Below, in pieces: positions 7,604 to 15,742 of a DNA stretch of 64,000 nucleotides. The translations under genes and the position numbers were made by a program. Below the pieces are notes generated by a model. It did not search any database. It was given only the letters and a program-made list of their open reading frames with translations, and had not been told where the DNA came from. The first letter of the stretch is position 1. Each line of letters starts with the position of its first letter. Source of the stretch: Neptuniibacter sp050633605 (GTDB taxonomy: Bacteria > Pseudomonadota > Gammaproteobacteria > Pseudomonadales > Balneatricaceae); contig JBOEGV010000020.1 in NCBI GenBank assembly GCA_050633605.1, positions 39,839 through 103,838 on the forward strand. The letters are read 5' to 3'.

Positions 7604-9259
7604 CTAACTCCCCGCACGACCTTTAGAGATGGAGCGGCTTAGCAATATAACGGGTAACAAGCCCACGGCAACAATCATCAGGGAAGCGGGCGCTGCATCA
7701 ACCAGTCGCTCATCCGAAGCAAGCTCAAAAGCACGAACAGCCAGGGTATTAAAGTTAAATGGTCTCAAAATCAGTGTAGCGGGTAACTCTTTAAGAACAT
7801 CAACAAAAACAATCAGCAAGGCTGTCAGTACAGAGCTACGCATCAACGGAACATGAATTTGCCTCAACACCTGCATAGGTCTACAACCCAGCGTCCTGGC
7901 CGCCCCATCCAGACTGGGTTTTATTTTGCCTAACCCACTTTGCACAGAACCCAATGACACCGCCAGGAACCTTACTGTATAGGCAAATAGCAATGCCGCC
8001 AGAGTACCAGACAGTATCAGACCTGGATCAATTCCCAACCATTCTTTAGACATTGCAATTATCTGATGATCCAGCCATGCAAACGGGATAATCACACCAA
8101 CGGCAATAATCGTTCCGGGCAGCGCATACCCCATACCAGCAGTAGCAATCGATACACGCACTTTCCTGCTTGGGTTAAGGCGACCCGCATATGCCAGGAG
8201 CAAGGCAAAACCGACCGCAATCAAAGCCGCCAGAAATGCCAGGTAGAATGAGTTCCATGCTAGCTCTGCAAAAGCCCCGTCAGAAAGGTCCGCTTTAGTT
8301 AAGCTCCAGTAGCCTAAAACTGCTGCAGGAATAATAAACCCCAGTAACACCGGACCAAGGCAGATCAGAAATGCGAAAACAGCTTTCCAGCCTTTAAGCT
8401 CTATCAATTTCGCCTTAGCTTTATATTCAGACGATGAGTGGTAACGAGCCTTCCTGCGTGAATACTTTTCCACCAATACCAACAGGGCCACAAAGCCTAG
8501 CAGAAATGCAGCCAACTGAGCGGCAGCAGCAGAGTCACCAAAACCGTAGAAGGTACGAAAAATACCGGTAGTAAACGTGCTGACACCAAAATACTGAACG
8601 GTGCCGTAGTCCGCCAACGTTTCCATTAACGCCAAGGTTAATCCTGCAATTATAGCAGGCCGTGCTAAAGGTAATGCCAAGCGAAATAAGCCCTGCCACT
8701 GGCTGTACCCCAACGTACGACTAACCTCAAGGGTACTGGCAGATTGTTCAAGAAATGCAGCGCGGCTCATCAGATAGACATAGGGGTACAACACCAGTGC
8801 CAGCATCAGCATTGCTCCCGTCAGTGAACGGATTTCAAAAAACCAATATTCGCCGTACCCCAGTCCTGTAATGTTCCGAATGAAAGTCTGGATCGGACCC
8901 GCAAAATCCAACAACCCCGTATATGTGTAGGCAATTATGTAAGCCGGAACCGCCAGAGGTAGTAAAAGAGCCCATGAAAAAAAGGCTTTTCCTGGAAACT
9001 CGCATACGCTGGTCAACCATGCTGTAGGAATACCAAGGATAAGTACGCCAACACCCACACCAAACATCAACAACAGGGAATTACTTACATAATCAACCAG
9101 AACAGTTTGATAGAGATGAGTAAAAACCTCAGCCGAGCCACTGAATACAAAGCCAACGATCACCATAATAGGCAACATGAGTAACATAGCCACCAGCATC
9201 GAAGAGCTGGATAACCAGTTCATTTTTCGCTCTGTTTTCGACAATGATACTACAGACAT
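7604..9259 (-). CDS. fbpB: Ferric iron ABC transporter permease (FbpB type, fused double permease)
   Basis: The 551-residue inner-membrane protein contains two tandem BPD_transp_1 halves, each with about six membrane segments and an EAA-type cytoplasmic loop. The first loop is near EVSRTLGYSQWQGLFRLALP and the second near GAARTLGCRPMQVLRQIHVP. This fused arrangement is usual for FbpB/SfuB. It forms the transmembrane channel for the ATPase encoded immediately downstream and receives Fe3+ from the binding protein encoded upstream. Charged residues at both ends suggest cytosolic termini. Confidence 0.93.
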   Translation of the reverse strand: MSVVSLSKTERKMNWLSSSSMLVAMLLMLPIMVIVGFVFSGSAEVFTHLYQTVLVDYVSNSLLLMFGVGVGVLILGIPTAWLTSVCEFPGKAFFSWALLLPLAVPAYIIAYTYTGLLDFAGPIQTFIRNITGLGYGEYWFFEIRSLTGAMLMLALVLYPYVYLMSRAAFLEQSASTLEVSRTLGYSQWQGLFRLALPLARPAIIAGLTLALMETLADYGTVQYFGVSTFTTGIFRTFYGFGDSAAAAQLAAFLLGFVALLVLVEKYSRRKARYHSSSEYKAKAKLIELKGWKAVFAFLICLGPVLLGFIIPAAVLGYWSLTKADLSDGAFAELAWNSFYLAFLAALIAVGFALLLAYAGRLNPSRKVRVSIATAGMGYALPGTIIAVGVIIPFAWLDHQIIAMSKEWLGIDPGLILSGTLAALLFAYTVRFLAVSLGSVQSGLGKIKPSLDGAARTLGCRPMQVLRQIHVPLMRSSVLTALLIVFVDVLKELPATLILRPFNFNTLAVRAFELASDERLVDAAPASLMIVAVGLLPVILLSRSISKGRAGS

Positions 9260-9280
9260 CTCATTCGGCTCTTAAGGCAG

Positions 9281-9313
9281 AAAACGCCTGTGATGAGGAT
9301 TCACCACAGGCGT
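9281..9313 (-). terminator. Intra-operon hairpin between fbpA and fbpB
   Basis: On the minus strand ACGCCTGTG and CACAGGCGT pair (9 bp, 12-base loop) and are followed by TTTTC. The hairpin lies in the 87-bp gap between the binding-protein and permease genes. Such leaky terminators commonly keep binding-protein mRNA above permease mRNA, which is my inference here. Confidence 0.75.
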
Positions 9314-9346
9314 ACAATTAGCAGCAGAAATATTATTTCAGACCGT

Positions 9347-10399
9347 TTACTTCCAACCGGCACGATCCATCAATTCGACCGCAGCTCGGTTATTGTCACC
9401 CAGTTTACTCAATACAATATCATCCGCTTTAAACTCACCCATTGAGGCCAGGTTTGCAGGAATTTTAACTTCAGATACTGCAGGGTATTCATTATTTACT
9501 TCGGCATACCAAAGTTGGGAAGCATCTGATGCCATGAATTCCATCAGTTTAATTGCATTGGTAATGTTACGTGCATGTTTAGTAACACCTACGCCGCTGA
9601 CATTCATGTGAACGCCACGATCATCCTGATTCGGCCAGAATGCTGAAAGCTTAGATGCAATTGCCTGCTTTTCTGCATCTTTACTATTCAGAAGGCGTCC
9701 AAAGTAATAGGTATTCGCAAGAGCAAGATCACAGACACCTGCCGCCGCAGCTTTTAACTGATCAGTATCACCACCAGAAGGCGGTTTAGCAAAATTTTTG
9801 ACCAGACCTTTCGCCCAATTCTCAGTTTTCTCAACGCCAATAGCATCAATCATGGACGCGACCAGTGATTGATTGTAGATATTACTTGAAGATCGGACGC
9901 AGATACGGCCTTTCCACTTTGGATCAGAAAGATCCTCATAAGTTGAAAGTTCCGCAGGGCTGACTTTATCTTTTGCATAAAAGATCGTTCTTGCACGTTG
10001 CGACATGCCATACCAGTATCCATCAGCATCACGAAGGCTTGATGGGATCAATTCATTCAGTTTTTCACTACCGGCTACCTGCAATACATCCGCAACTTTT
10101 GCCCGGTGTAATCGGCCAGCATCTACAGTGACAAACAGATCCGCAGGGCTGGCACTGCCTTCAACTTCCAGACGTTTTAGCAGCGCATCAGCTTTACCCG
10201 TAACCAGATTAACAGTAATGCCTGTTTCTTCAGCAAAACGATCCAGCATCGGTTTAATTAACGCTTCTTTGCGGGCCGAATAAACATTGACCAAGCCTGA
10301 TTCTTCCGCAAATACAGAAGTCGGTAACAAGCTCGCAACGGAAACAACAGCAAAGGCCCCAATTGAAGATACAAACTTACCCAAAGAATTCTTCGTCAT
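9347..10399 (-). CDS. fbpA: Periplasmic ferric iron-binding protein (FbpA/FutA type)
   Basis: The 350-residue precursor has a Sec signal peptide (TKNSLGKF, a hydrophobic core, SVFA, cleavage before EES at about residue 32). The mature start GLVNVYSARKEALIKPMLDRF, the TGKADALLKRL segment and the Tyr231-Tyr232 pair in LANTYYFGRL are the hallmarks of FbpA/FutA proteins, in which adjacent tyrosines bind Fe3+. The ATG at 10397-10399 is preferred; an upstream in-frame ATG adds five residues that do not belong to a signal peptide. It is the first gene of fbpABC and has a Fur-like site upstream. Confidence 0.93.
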   Translation of the reverse strand: MTKNSLGKFVSSIGAFAVVSVASLLPTSVFAEESGLVNVYSARKEALIKPMLDRFAEETGITVNLVTGKADALLKRLEVEGSASPADLFVTVDAGRLHRAKVADVLQVAGSEKLNELIPSSLRDADGYWYGMSQRARTIFYAKDKVSPAELSTYEDLSDPKWKGRICVRSSSNIYNQSLVASMIDAIGVEKTENWAKGLVKNFAKPPSGGDTDQLKAAAAGVCDLALANTYYFGRLLNSKDAEKQAIASKLSAFWPNQDDRGVHMNVSGVGVTKHARNITNAIKLMEFMASDASQLWYAEVNNEYPAVSEVKIPANLASMGEFKADDIVLSKLGDNNRAAVELMDRAGWK

Positions 10400-10462
10400 A
10401 AACACATCCAACATCTATAAAACGATAAAACTTATCTGCTTAATTAAGAATAGAATCATAAA

Positions 10463-10477
10463 CGATAACCGTTATCA
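10463..10477 (-). promoter_or_regulatory. Putative Fur box upstream of fbpA
   Basis: CGATAACCGTTATCA fits the 7-1-7 Fur core TGATAAT-N-ATTATCA: the two heptamers are inverted copies at 6 of 7 positions. It lies 64-78 bp upstream of the fbpA start, where it could block RNA polymerase when iron is replete. No other promoter element is certain. Confidence 0.75.
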
Positions 10478-10490
10478 TTGATATAAACAA

Positions 10491-11480
10491 TCAACGGTTA
10501 TAGATTGCTTTCATTGTTTTTGTGATCCTGCTCAATAAAAGCTCCAACAGCTCTCTAAAGGGCTCCATATAGAGGTTGAGCAAACCTTGCTCTGCCTCCT
10601 GAACATGTCGACTAAGACCAAAATCCAGCTCCTGCCCCCGCTTTGAAAACACAAAAGTCCCACCCATGCGATCCCAGATTGAAAGCACGACCCCGTAGTT
10701 TTTGTCAAAATGAGCTGGATTTGTCGAATGGTGTATTTGGTGCTGAGCAGGAGAGATAAGCCATTTTTCAAGCCAGCGCCAGTAGCCCAGGGCAATATGC
10801 GAATGACGCAGATTGGACCCCGTAATGTTAAAGGCAAAAGCAAAGACACTTGCGCCTAATACTGTGATCAGATCTGCCCTGCTGCCAAAGAAAAACACAA
10901 ACAACGCGATTGAGATCGCCTGTACCACAGTTGTTCTAAGAGAAAACAGAATCCCTTCAACCGGGTGGGTTCTGAAAACAGTTATGGGCGTCAGCACTCT
11001 GGCTGAATGGTGTACCTTATGAAAAGCCCATAAATATGGAATTTCATGCAACAGCTTATGCAGATAAAAACGGAAAAAGTCATCCAAAAGGAAATAGAAC
11101 AGAGTAAAGCTGAGCATCACACACCAGTCTGGCCAGGCCTGACCTATGACAGGGCGATAACCCACCCAATTATGTAACGACTCAAATAACCAGGTAGCTA
11201 CTGTTAATTGAGCCAACAGCCATGGCGCTATAAACAGAAAAGAAAAGCGATTAATCAAAAAAATAGCGTAATCTGCTCTTGCTGAAGTCGACCACCAGAT
11301 CCGGCGGTTAAACAGATTTTGCTTAAGCTGAGAAATACCCTGGGGAGCAAGCCACTTTGCCCAACATATTGCGATACCCAGAGAAATCAACAGATAGCCC
11401 CAGAACACCCTCTTCTTGGGATCTGTAAAAGCTATAATCAAGTCCTGATAAAACTGCACTACGGCTTCTAGCACATCCAC
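10491..11480 (-). CDS. Sterol desaturase / fatty acid hydroxylase family membrane protein
   Basis: The 329-residue protein has several membrane segments and the three histidine boxes of the family: HKLLH (141-145), HKVHH (154-158) and HQIHH (247-251), which in relatives bind a di-iron centre on the cytosolic face. It would use O2 to hydroxylate or desaturate a lipid; the substrate cannot be read from sequence. It is 60 bp downstream of the DUF4856-type gene and upstream of fbpA, inside a block flanked by two Fur-like sites. That makes an iron-linked role plausible but unproven. Confidence 0.85.
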   Translation of the reverse strand: MDVLEAVVQFYQDLIIAFTDPKKRVFWGYLLISLGIAICWAKWLAPQGISQLKQNLFNRRIWWSTSARADYAIFLINRFSFLFIAPWLLAQLTVATWLFESLHNWVGYRPVIGQAWPDWCVMLSFTLFYFLLDDFFRFYLHKLLHEIPYLWAFHKVHHSARVLTPITVFRTHPVEGILFSLRTTVVQAISIALFVFFFGSRADLITVLGASVFAFAFNITGSNLRHSHIALGYWRWLEKWLISPAQHQIHHSTNPAHFDKNYGVVLSIWDRMGGTFVFSKRGQELDFGLSRHVQEAEQGLLNLYMEPFRELLELLLSRITKTMKAIYNR

Positions 11481-11496
11481 CTCAAAATAGAACAGC

Positions 11497-11515
11497 CAGC
11501 TCTAAAGAAGAGCTG
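11497..11515 (-). other. Small hairpin between the DUF4856-type gene and the desaturase gene
   Basis: CAGCTCT and AGAGCTG form a 7-bp stem with a 5-base loop, 17 bases before the desaturase start. There is no T-run. It could attenuate or stabilise the downstream mRNA, or be neutral. Confidence 0.3.
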
Positions 11516-11540
11516 ACTTATTGTATTAACAGAGTGGTAT

Positions 11541-12938
11541 TTAGTCGTTTTCTGCACTGTTCCCAGAACCCAGCTTCTCAGCCAGATCACCCAGATCTGA
11601 CATCACATCATTTGCACGCGCTTTAACCCCGAACTGATCTACCATCAGTTTCTGAACCTTCAGCATATGCAGCATGTACTCTTTCATGTTAATTGAAGAA
11701 GACTGTACATAGTTACCTTTGGCATCAATACCGGTTACCTGTGTATTGCCCAGCAGCACAGGGCTAAAGCCGATCAGTCGATTCAACTTAACAGCACTTT
11801 CACCCAGATTGTCCTTACCCGTTTGCAGGGCCAGAGCAAAACCTTTCATTTCACCCCAGTGTTTAGAGTATGTACGAAAAACCTTGCCTGCATTGCCATT
11901 TGATTCAATCACGGCATTCAGCTTTTGAAGATCTTTATAGGTAGAGCCTGCATATTTAAACACCGCCTCTGCGATAACCATTTCCCAGTTATCAGAAATA
12001 GTTTTAGCATAACCTTTCAGCTTATTGCGCTGCTCATCAGTCAGTGCTTCGCCATTTGCGTCGCTAATCAGTTGGCGACCATCAACAAACGCCCCAACGA
12101 TAGTATGTAGGTAGTTTGTTTTTCCGCCTTTATCAAACCCAGCTGCATAGTATGCGTGTGCAAAAGTCATCTCATTATATAAAGAAACTTTGCCGTCTTT
12201 GTTCAGGTCTGCATAGGCAAGCGCATCTTCTTTCTGTTTGGCGACTTTATAAACCTGTTCTGCCGTCAGGTTCAGAGTGTTCGCCTGAGCACCAAAGTAA
12301 CCGAAGGCTTCATCCCAGACATGCTCTTTACCTGTATAAGGTTTTCCTTCATCGTAAGCTTTATTATTTGGCTTAGTACCAGCTTCTAGCTTTTCATCCA
12401 AATAGTTATCCACCGCCTGGTTGTAGAAAACCGCGCCCATCGTAAATTTGGAGATCAACTGAGCATAATCATAACCTGTCAGCGGATCGTAACCTTTAGT
12501 CGCCGCTGATGCCTTATCGATCATAAAGCCCAAAGCTTCCTGACCTGTCATATTACCAGGCCAGCCGGGGACTGCGCCTTTGTAGGCTTTTCCGGCAAGA
12601 TTTTTCTTCTTGGACAGATCATCAACCTGGGTTTCAGCAACAACAAAAGTACCTTTAGTGGCCGGAGAAATAATGTCACGACCTGCATCTTTACCCTCAA
12701 AATAAGCTAGCATTTTAGCTTTTAATTCAGGGTTAGCCTCACCAGTACCTTTGCCAGCCAGTTTTTTCAGGCTTGTATGAAGGACCTGTCGGGCTGCTTG
12801 CCCACTGTAAGATACAGAGTGTTCTGATTTACCCTCGTAACTTTTGACTGTTACTGGGAAGTCCGCGTAATTTTGAGCTGCCATTACATTTGTTGCGGTT
12901 GCCATGACTACCGCTGAAACAAAAACCTTAAGCTTCAC
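11541..12938 (-). CDS. DUF4856-type secreted protein of unknown function, Fur-associated
   Basis: I choose a GTG start at 12936-12938 because GGAGGAG sits seven bases upstream; the ATG at 12977 has no ribosome site. The 465-residue product has a clear signal peptide (MKLKVFVSAVVMATATNVMA, cleavage near residue 20). The body has HVWDEAFGYFG (206-216), which I recall from DUF4856 proteins, and a calcium-type loop D244-L-N-K-D248-G-K-V (EF-hand/dockerin-like, with Asn rather than Glu at position 12). DUF4856 has no assigned function. A near-perfect Fur box upstream suggests expression under iron limitation. An imelysin-like periplasmic role is possible, but no imelysin GxHxxE motif is seen. Confidence 0.75.
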   Translation of the reverse strand: MKLKVFVSAVVMATATNVMAAQNYADFPVTVKSYEGKSEHSVSYSGQAARQVLHTSLKKLAGKGTGEANPELKAKMLAYFEGKDAGRDIISPATKGTFVVAETQVDDLSKKKNLAGKAYKGAVPGWPGNMTGQEALGFMIDKASAATKGYDPLTGYDYAQLISKFTMGAVFYNQAVDNYLDEKLEAGTKPNNKAYDEGKPYTGKEHVWDEAFGYFGAQANTLNLTAEQVYKVAKQKEDALAYADLNKDGKVSLYNEMTFAHAYYAAGFDKGGKTNYLHTIVGAFVDGRQLISDANGEALTDEQRNKLKGYAKTISDNWEMVIAEAVFKYAGSTYKDLQKLNAVIESNGNAGKVFRTYSKHWGEMKGFALALQTGKDNLGESAVKLNRLIGFSPVLLGNTQVTGIDAKGNYVQSSSINMKEYMLHMLKVQKLMVDQFGVKARANDVMSDLGDLAEKLGSGNSAEND

Positions 12939-13017
12939 CTGAAACTCCTCCAAAAGATAACAAAACATTAACACCAAATTTTCGTTAAAATTAGCATAAC
13001 AACAAAGCTAATGCTAC

Positions 13018-13032
13018 TGATAAACATTATCA
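13018..13032 (-). promoter_or_regulatory. Putative Fur box upstream of the DUF4856-type gene
   Basis: TGATAAACATTATCA differs from the 7-1-7 Fur core TGATAAT-N-ATTATCA at one arm position. It lies 80-94 bp upstream of the GTG start, and further GATAAT-like bases flank it. It would repress the minus-strand gene under iron-replete conditions. It is also about 95 bp upstream of the divergent rsmE. Confidence 0.8.
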
Positions 13033-13126
13033 TTACCAAAATCAATACAGTTTATTGATCTAAATTAATGTTTTTATTTTCAACCTATCCTTTTAAAATT
13101 CTGAAAACCTTTCGACGAACCTAGCC

Positions 13127-13837
13127 ATGAACCTTATTATTTTATTTAAGTCCGATTTCACTAGCAGCGACTGCATTACGCTTAAGGATCGCCGTTTTGT
13201 TCATATAAAGACCATTCATAAGCCACAGGTTGGCGACTCGCTCAAAGTTGGTTTACTCAATGGGGAGACTGGGTCAGGTGAAGTAACCCATATAGATGAA
13301 GAATCTATAAATCTGAGAATTAATCTCAGCACTATGGCCCCTCAACCTCTCCCCCTTAAGCTGCTACTGGCTTTACCTCGCCCCAAAATGCTCAAACGGG
13401 TGCTGCAAACAGCTGCATCTATGGGCGTAAAGGAGATCTATCTGATCAATTCTTACCGTGTGGATAAAAGCTATTGGGGTAGCCCGGTTCTGGAACACCA
13501 GATAGAAGAAAATTTGCTGTTGGGTCTGGAGCAGGCAGGCGATACCATTATGCCAAAAGTACACCTGCGAAAGCGCTTCAAACCTTTTGTTGAAGATGAA
13601 CTACCCGCAATATCAGTGGATACTAGAGCCCTGATTGCCCACCCCTATAATGCTTCCCCCTGCCCCTCGCCTGAGAAGCTACCAACGACCCTGGCCGTTG
13701 GACCTGAAGGCGGTTTTATTCCATATGAAGTCGAAAAGTTAAACCAATGCGGCTTTGAATCGATCCATATTGGTGAAAGAGTCTTGAGAGTAGAAACCGC
13801 AGTTCCGGTGTTATTATCGCGCTTATTCCCAATTTAG
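13127..13837 (+). CDS. rsmE: RsmE family 16S rRNA (uracil-1498-N3)-methyltransferase
   Basis: This 236-residue SPOUT-class enzyme uses SAM to methylate U1498 of 16S rRNA. The N-terminal PUA-like domain is followed by the trefoil-knot methyltransferase domain with GPEGGF at 192-197 and RVLRVETAVP at 218-227. LLALPRPKMLKRVLQTAASMGVKEI at 80-104 matches a second RsmE subgroup common in pseudomonad relatives, which often coexists with a canonical copy elsewhere, so this may be a paralogue. The ATG at 13127 lacks a good ribosome site. The gene ends two bases before the convergent ampD stop. Confidence 0.88.
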   Translation: MNLIILFKSDFTSSDCITLKDRRFVHIKTIHKPQVGDSLKVGLLNGETGSGEVTHIDEESINLRINLSTMAPQPLPLKLLLALPRPKMLKRVLQTAASMGVKEIYLINSYRVDKSYWGSPVLEHQIEENLLLGLEQAGDTIMPKVHLRKRFKPFVEDELPAISVDTRALIAHPYNASPCPSPEKLPTTLAVGPEGGFIPYEVEKLNQCGFESIHIGERVLRVETAVPVLLSRLFPI

Positions 13838-13839
13838 TA

Positions 13840-14385
13840 TCAATCAAGACCGCCAAGATAAAGCTGCCAATCAAAACAGGGCCCTGGGTCAGTTTTTCTA
13901 CCTGGGGCAATATCTGAATGCCCGACTATCTGGCTCTTGGTTATTGCCGGGTACAAAGATTGAATTTGGCGAGTCAAACCGATCAAAGCTCTATACTGCT
14001 CTTCTGTAAATGGCTCGTCATCACATCCTTCAAGCTCAATACCCACCGAAAAATCATTACAATTGTCCCGCCCACAATATTCAGATACACCAGCATGCCA
14101 GGCCCGCTTTTCAAGTGGCACAAATTGTGTGACCTGACCCAGTCTTTCAATCAGAAAGTGTGCAGAAACTTCAAGAGAACAGATTTCTGAAAAATAGGGG
14201 TGATCCGAAACCGGGAGTTTATTCTGGAAAAACTGTTGCACGAAGCCACCACCATACTGCTTTGGCGGTAAACTGATATTATGAATCACTAATAAGCCAA
14301 TATCAGAGGGGTTTGGGCGATCGTTGCAGTTCGGGGACGGTACAACCTTTACCTCACTCAACCAGCTATGTTGATCAATATTCAC
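13840..14385 (-). CDS. ampD: AmpD, 1,6-anhydro-N-acetylmuramyl-L-alanine amidase
   Basis: The 181-residue cytosolic zinc amidase cleaves the peptide from anhydro-muropeptides during murein recycling and so lowers the AmpR inducer. Zinc ligands His35, His156 and Asp166 and catalytic Glu117 and Lys164 are all in place (LVIHNISLPP, VGIELEG, GHSDIAPGRKTDPGPCFDW). The start is GTG at 14383-14385 with AGGGG just upstream. It supplies free tripeptide for Mpl, encoded about 12 kb away. It is divergent from nadC, with about 100 bp between them. Confidence 0.95.
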   Translation of the reverse strand: MNIDQHSWLSEVKVVPSPNCNDRPNPSDIGLLVIHNISLPPKQYGGGFVQQFFQNKLPVSDHPYFSEICSLEVSAHFLIERLGQVTQFVPLEKRAWHAGVSEYCGRDNCNDFSVGIELEGCDDEPFTEEQYRALIGLTRQIQSLYPAITKSQIVGHSDIAPGRKTDPGPCFDWQLYLGGLD

Positions 14386-14487
14386 TATTCCCCTACCCGC
14401 AGATTGACAAATTCGATAAAATTACCCGCTTATTTTAACAGAGGCCATGCCAGATCCTAGCCGGCCTGTAATAATCGGAAACCCAGT

Positions 14488-15333
14488 ATGTTAACTCGCG
14501 CAGATATTCAACACCTTATTCCAGATGCGGTAAAGAGCGCTTTGTTGGAAGATATAGGCACAGGGGACATTACTGCTCATCTTATCCCAGCTGAACTACA
14601 AGCTAGAGCCCGAGTTATCAGCCGCCAGTCAGCTGTTATTTGTGGTGTCGACTGGGTAAACGAAGCTTTCCGGCAGGTTGATCCAGAATTAGAGCTTGAA
14701 TGGCAGGTGGACGATGGTGACCAGGCTCAGGAAGATCAAATACTTTTCTGGGCAACAGGTTCTGCTCGAAATCTACTTACGGCTGAGCGGGCAGCCCTTA
14801 ATTTTCTGCAAACTCTTTCCGGCACAGCGACTGTGAGTAAAGAATATGCTGACAAAGTTGCGGGAACTCAAGTCAAACTACTCGATACCCGAAAAACCAT
14901 ACCGGGCTTACGCTTTGCTCAGAAATATGCCGTGACCTGTGGTGGCTGCTATAACCACCGTATTGGTTTATTCGATGCATTCCTTATCAAAGAGAACCAC
15001 ATCATGGCATGTGGCGGCATTGATGCTGCAGTTCAAACGGCACGGAATAATGAACCCGGAAAACCTGTAGAAGTTGAGGTGGAAAGCATGGAAGAGCTGC
15101 AACAAGCACTGAGCGCAAGGGCTGATATCATCATGCTGGATAACTTCTCCCTGGCAGATATGCGTAAAGCAGTGGAACTCACAGAAGGCAAAGCCAAACT
15201 TGAGGCATCCGGAGGCATTACAGACGCAACGCTTAGACCCATTGCAGAAACCGGAGTGGACTTTATCTCAATTGGCGCTTTGACCAAACACTGTCAAGCT
15301 GTAGATTTATCGATGAGATTAACTGAAGCCTGA
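14488..15333 (+). CDS. nadC: Nicotinate-nucleotide pyrophosphorylase (quinolinate phosphoribosyltransferase)
   Basis: The 281-residue enzyme converts quinolinate and PRPP to nicotinate mononucleotide, CO2 and PPi in de novo NAD synthesis. The start (LLEDIGTGDITAHLIP), the phosphoribosyl region LLDTRKTIPGLRFAQKYAVTCGGCYNHR, and the C-terminal LEASGGIT and GVDFISIGALTK loops are characteristic. It is a single-gene plus-strand unit that ends in a strong terminator. The ampD-nadC-pil neighbourhood matches the pseudomonad arrangement. Confidence 0.96.
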   Translation: MLTRADIQHLIPDAVKSALLEDIGTGDITAHLIPAELQARARVISRQSAVICGVDWVNEAFRQVDPELELEWQVDDGDQAQEDQILFWATGSARNLLTAERAALNFLQTLSGTATVSKEYADKVAGTQVKLLDTRKTIPGLRFAQKYAVTCGGCYNHRIGLFDAFLIKENHIMACGGIDAAVQTARNNEPGKPVEVEVESMEELQQALSARADIIMLDNFSLADMRKAVELTEGKAKLEASGGITDATLRPIAETGVDFISIGALTKHCQAVDLSMRLTEA

Positions 15334-15337
15334 AACT

Positions 15338-15377
15338 ATTCGGCTGGCTTAGACTTAACTTAGCCAGCCGAATTTTT
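15338..15377 (+). terminator. Rho-independent terminator of nadC
   Basis: ATTCGGCTGGCT (15338-15349) and AGCCAGCCGAAT (15362-15373) form a perfect 12-bp stem with a 12-base loop, followed by a T-run, starting 5 bases after the nadC stop. Confidence 0.93.
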
Positions 15378-15388
15378 ATCACTTGATA

Positions 15389-15730
15389 TTACTTACAACT
15401 ATCTGCTGCAAGTTTTACCCAGTCATCCTCTTTCTGGATTTTAACTACATCGTATATTTCTACAAATGTTGTAGTAATGCCCTTGGCTCTGAGAATTTTG
15501 CAGGCAGAAGTCGCAGCATGGTAAGGGTTCACTGAATCTGGCACAACTCCAATAGCTAACACAGAGTCGTCCTCCCACCAAACCGGCCTTGCAGGGAACT
15601 CAGGCAGCTTCAGAATTTCATTCTCTACCGCTATCTTCGTTTCTGAAGAGAGCGATTCTTTCGTATTGGCTATAAACCAAGTGACACCTACACAAGCAGC
15701 TATCAAAAGAATAATAATGTTTCTTTTCAT
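15389..15730 (-). CDS. Small membrane-anchored or secreted protein of unknown function next to pilA
   Basis: I do not recognise this 113-residue protein. It begins KRNIIILLIAACVGVTWFIA, one hydrophobic segment that could be a signal anchor or uncleaved signal, followed by a mostly polar domain of about 90 residues with two cysteines near the C-terminal half (SACKIL and the end DSCK). The ATG at 15728-15730 has no clear ribosome site and lies just past the pilA terminator. It may therefore be expressed by read-through of pilA or from a promoter overlapping that hairpin. Base composition resembles its neighbours. Whether it helps pilus function is unknown. Confidence 0.6.
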   Translation of the reverse strand: MKRNIIILLIAACVGVTWFIANTKESLSSETKIAVENEILKLPEFPARPVWWEDDSVLAIGVVPDSVNPYHAATSACKILRAKGITTTFVEIYDVVKIQKEDDWVKLAADSCK

Positions 15731-15742
15731 GCAAAAAACCAA

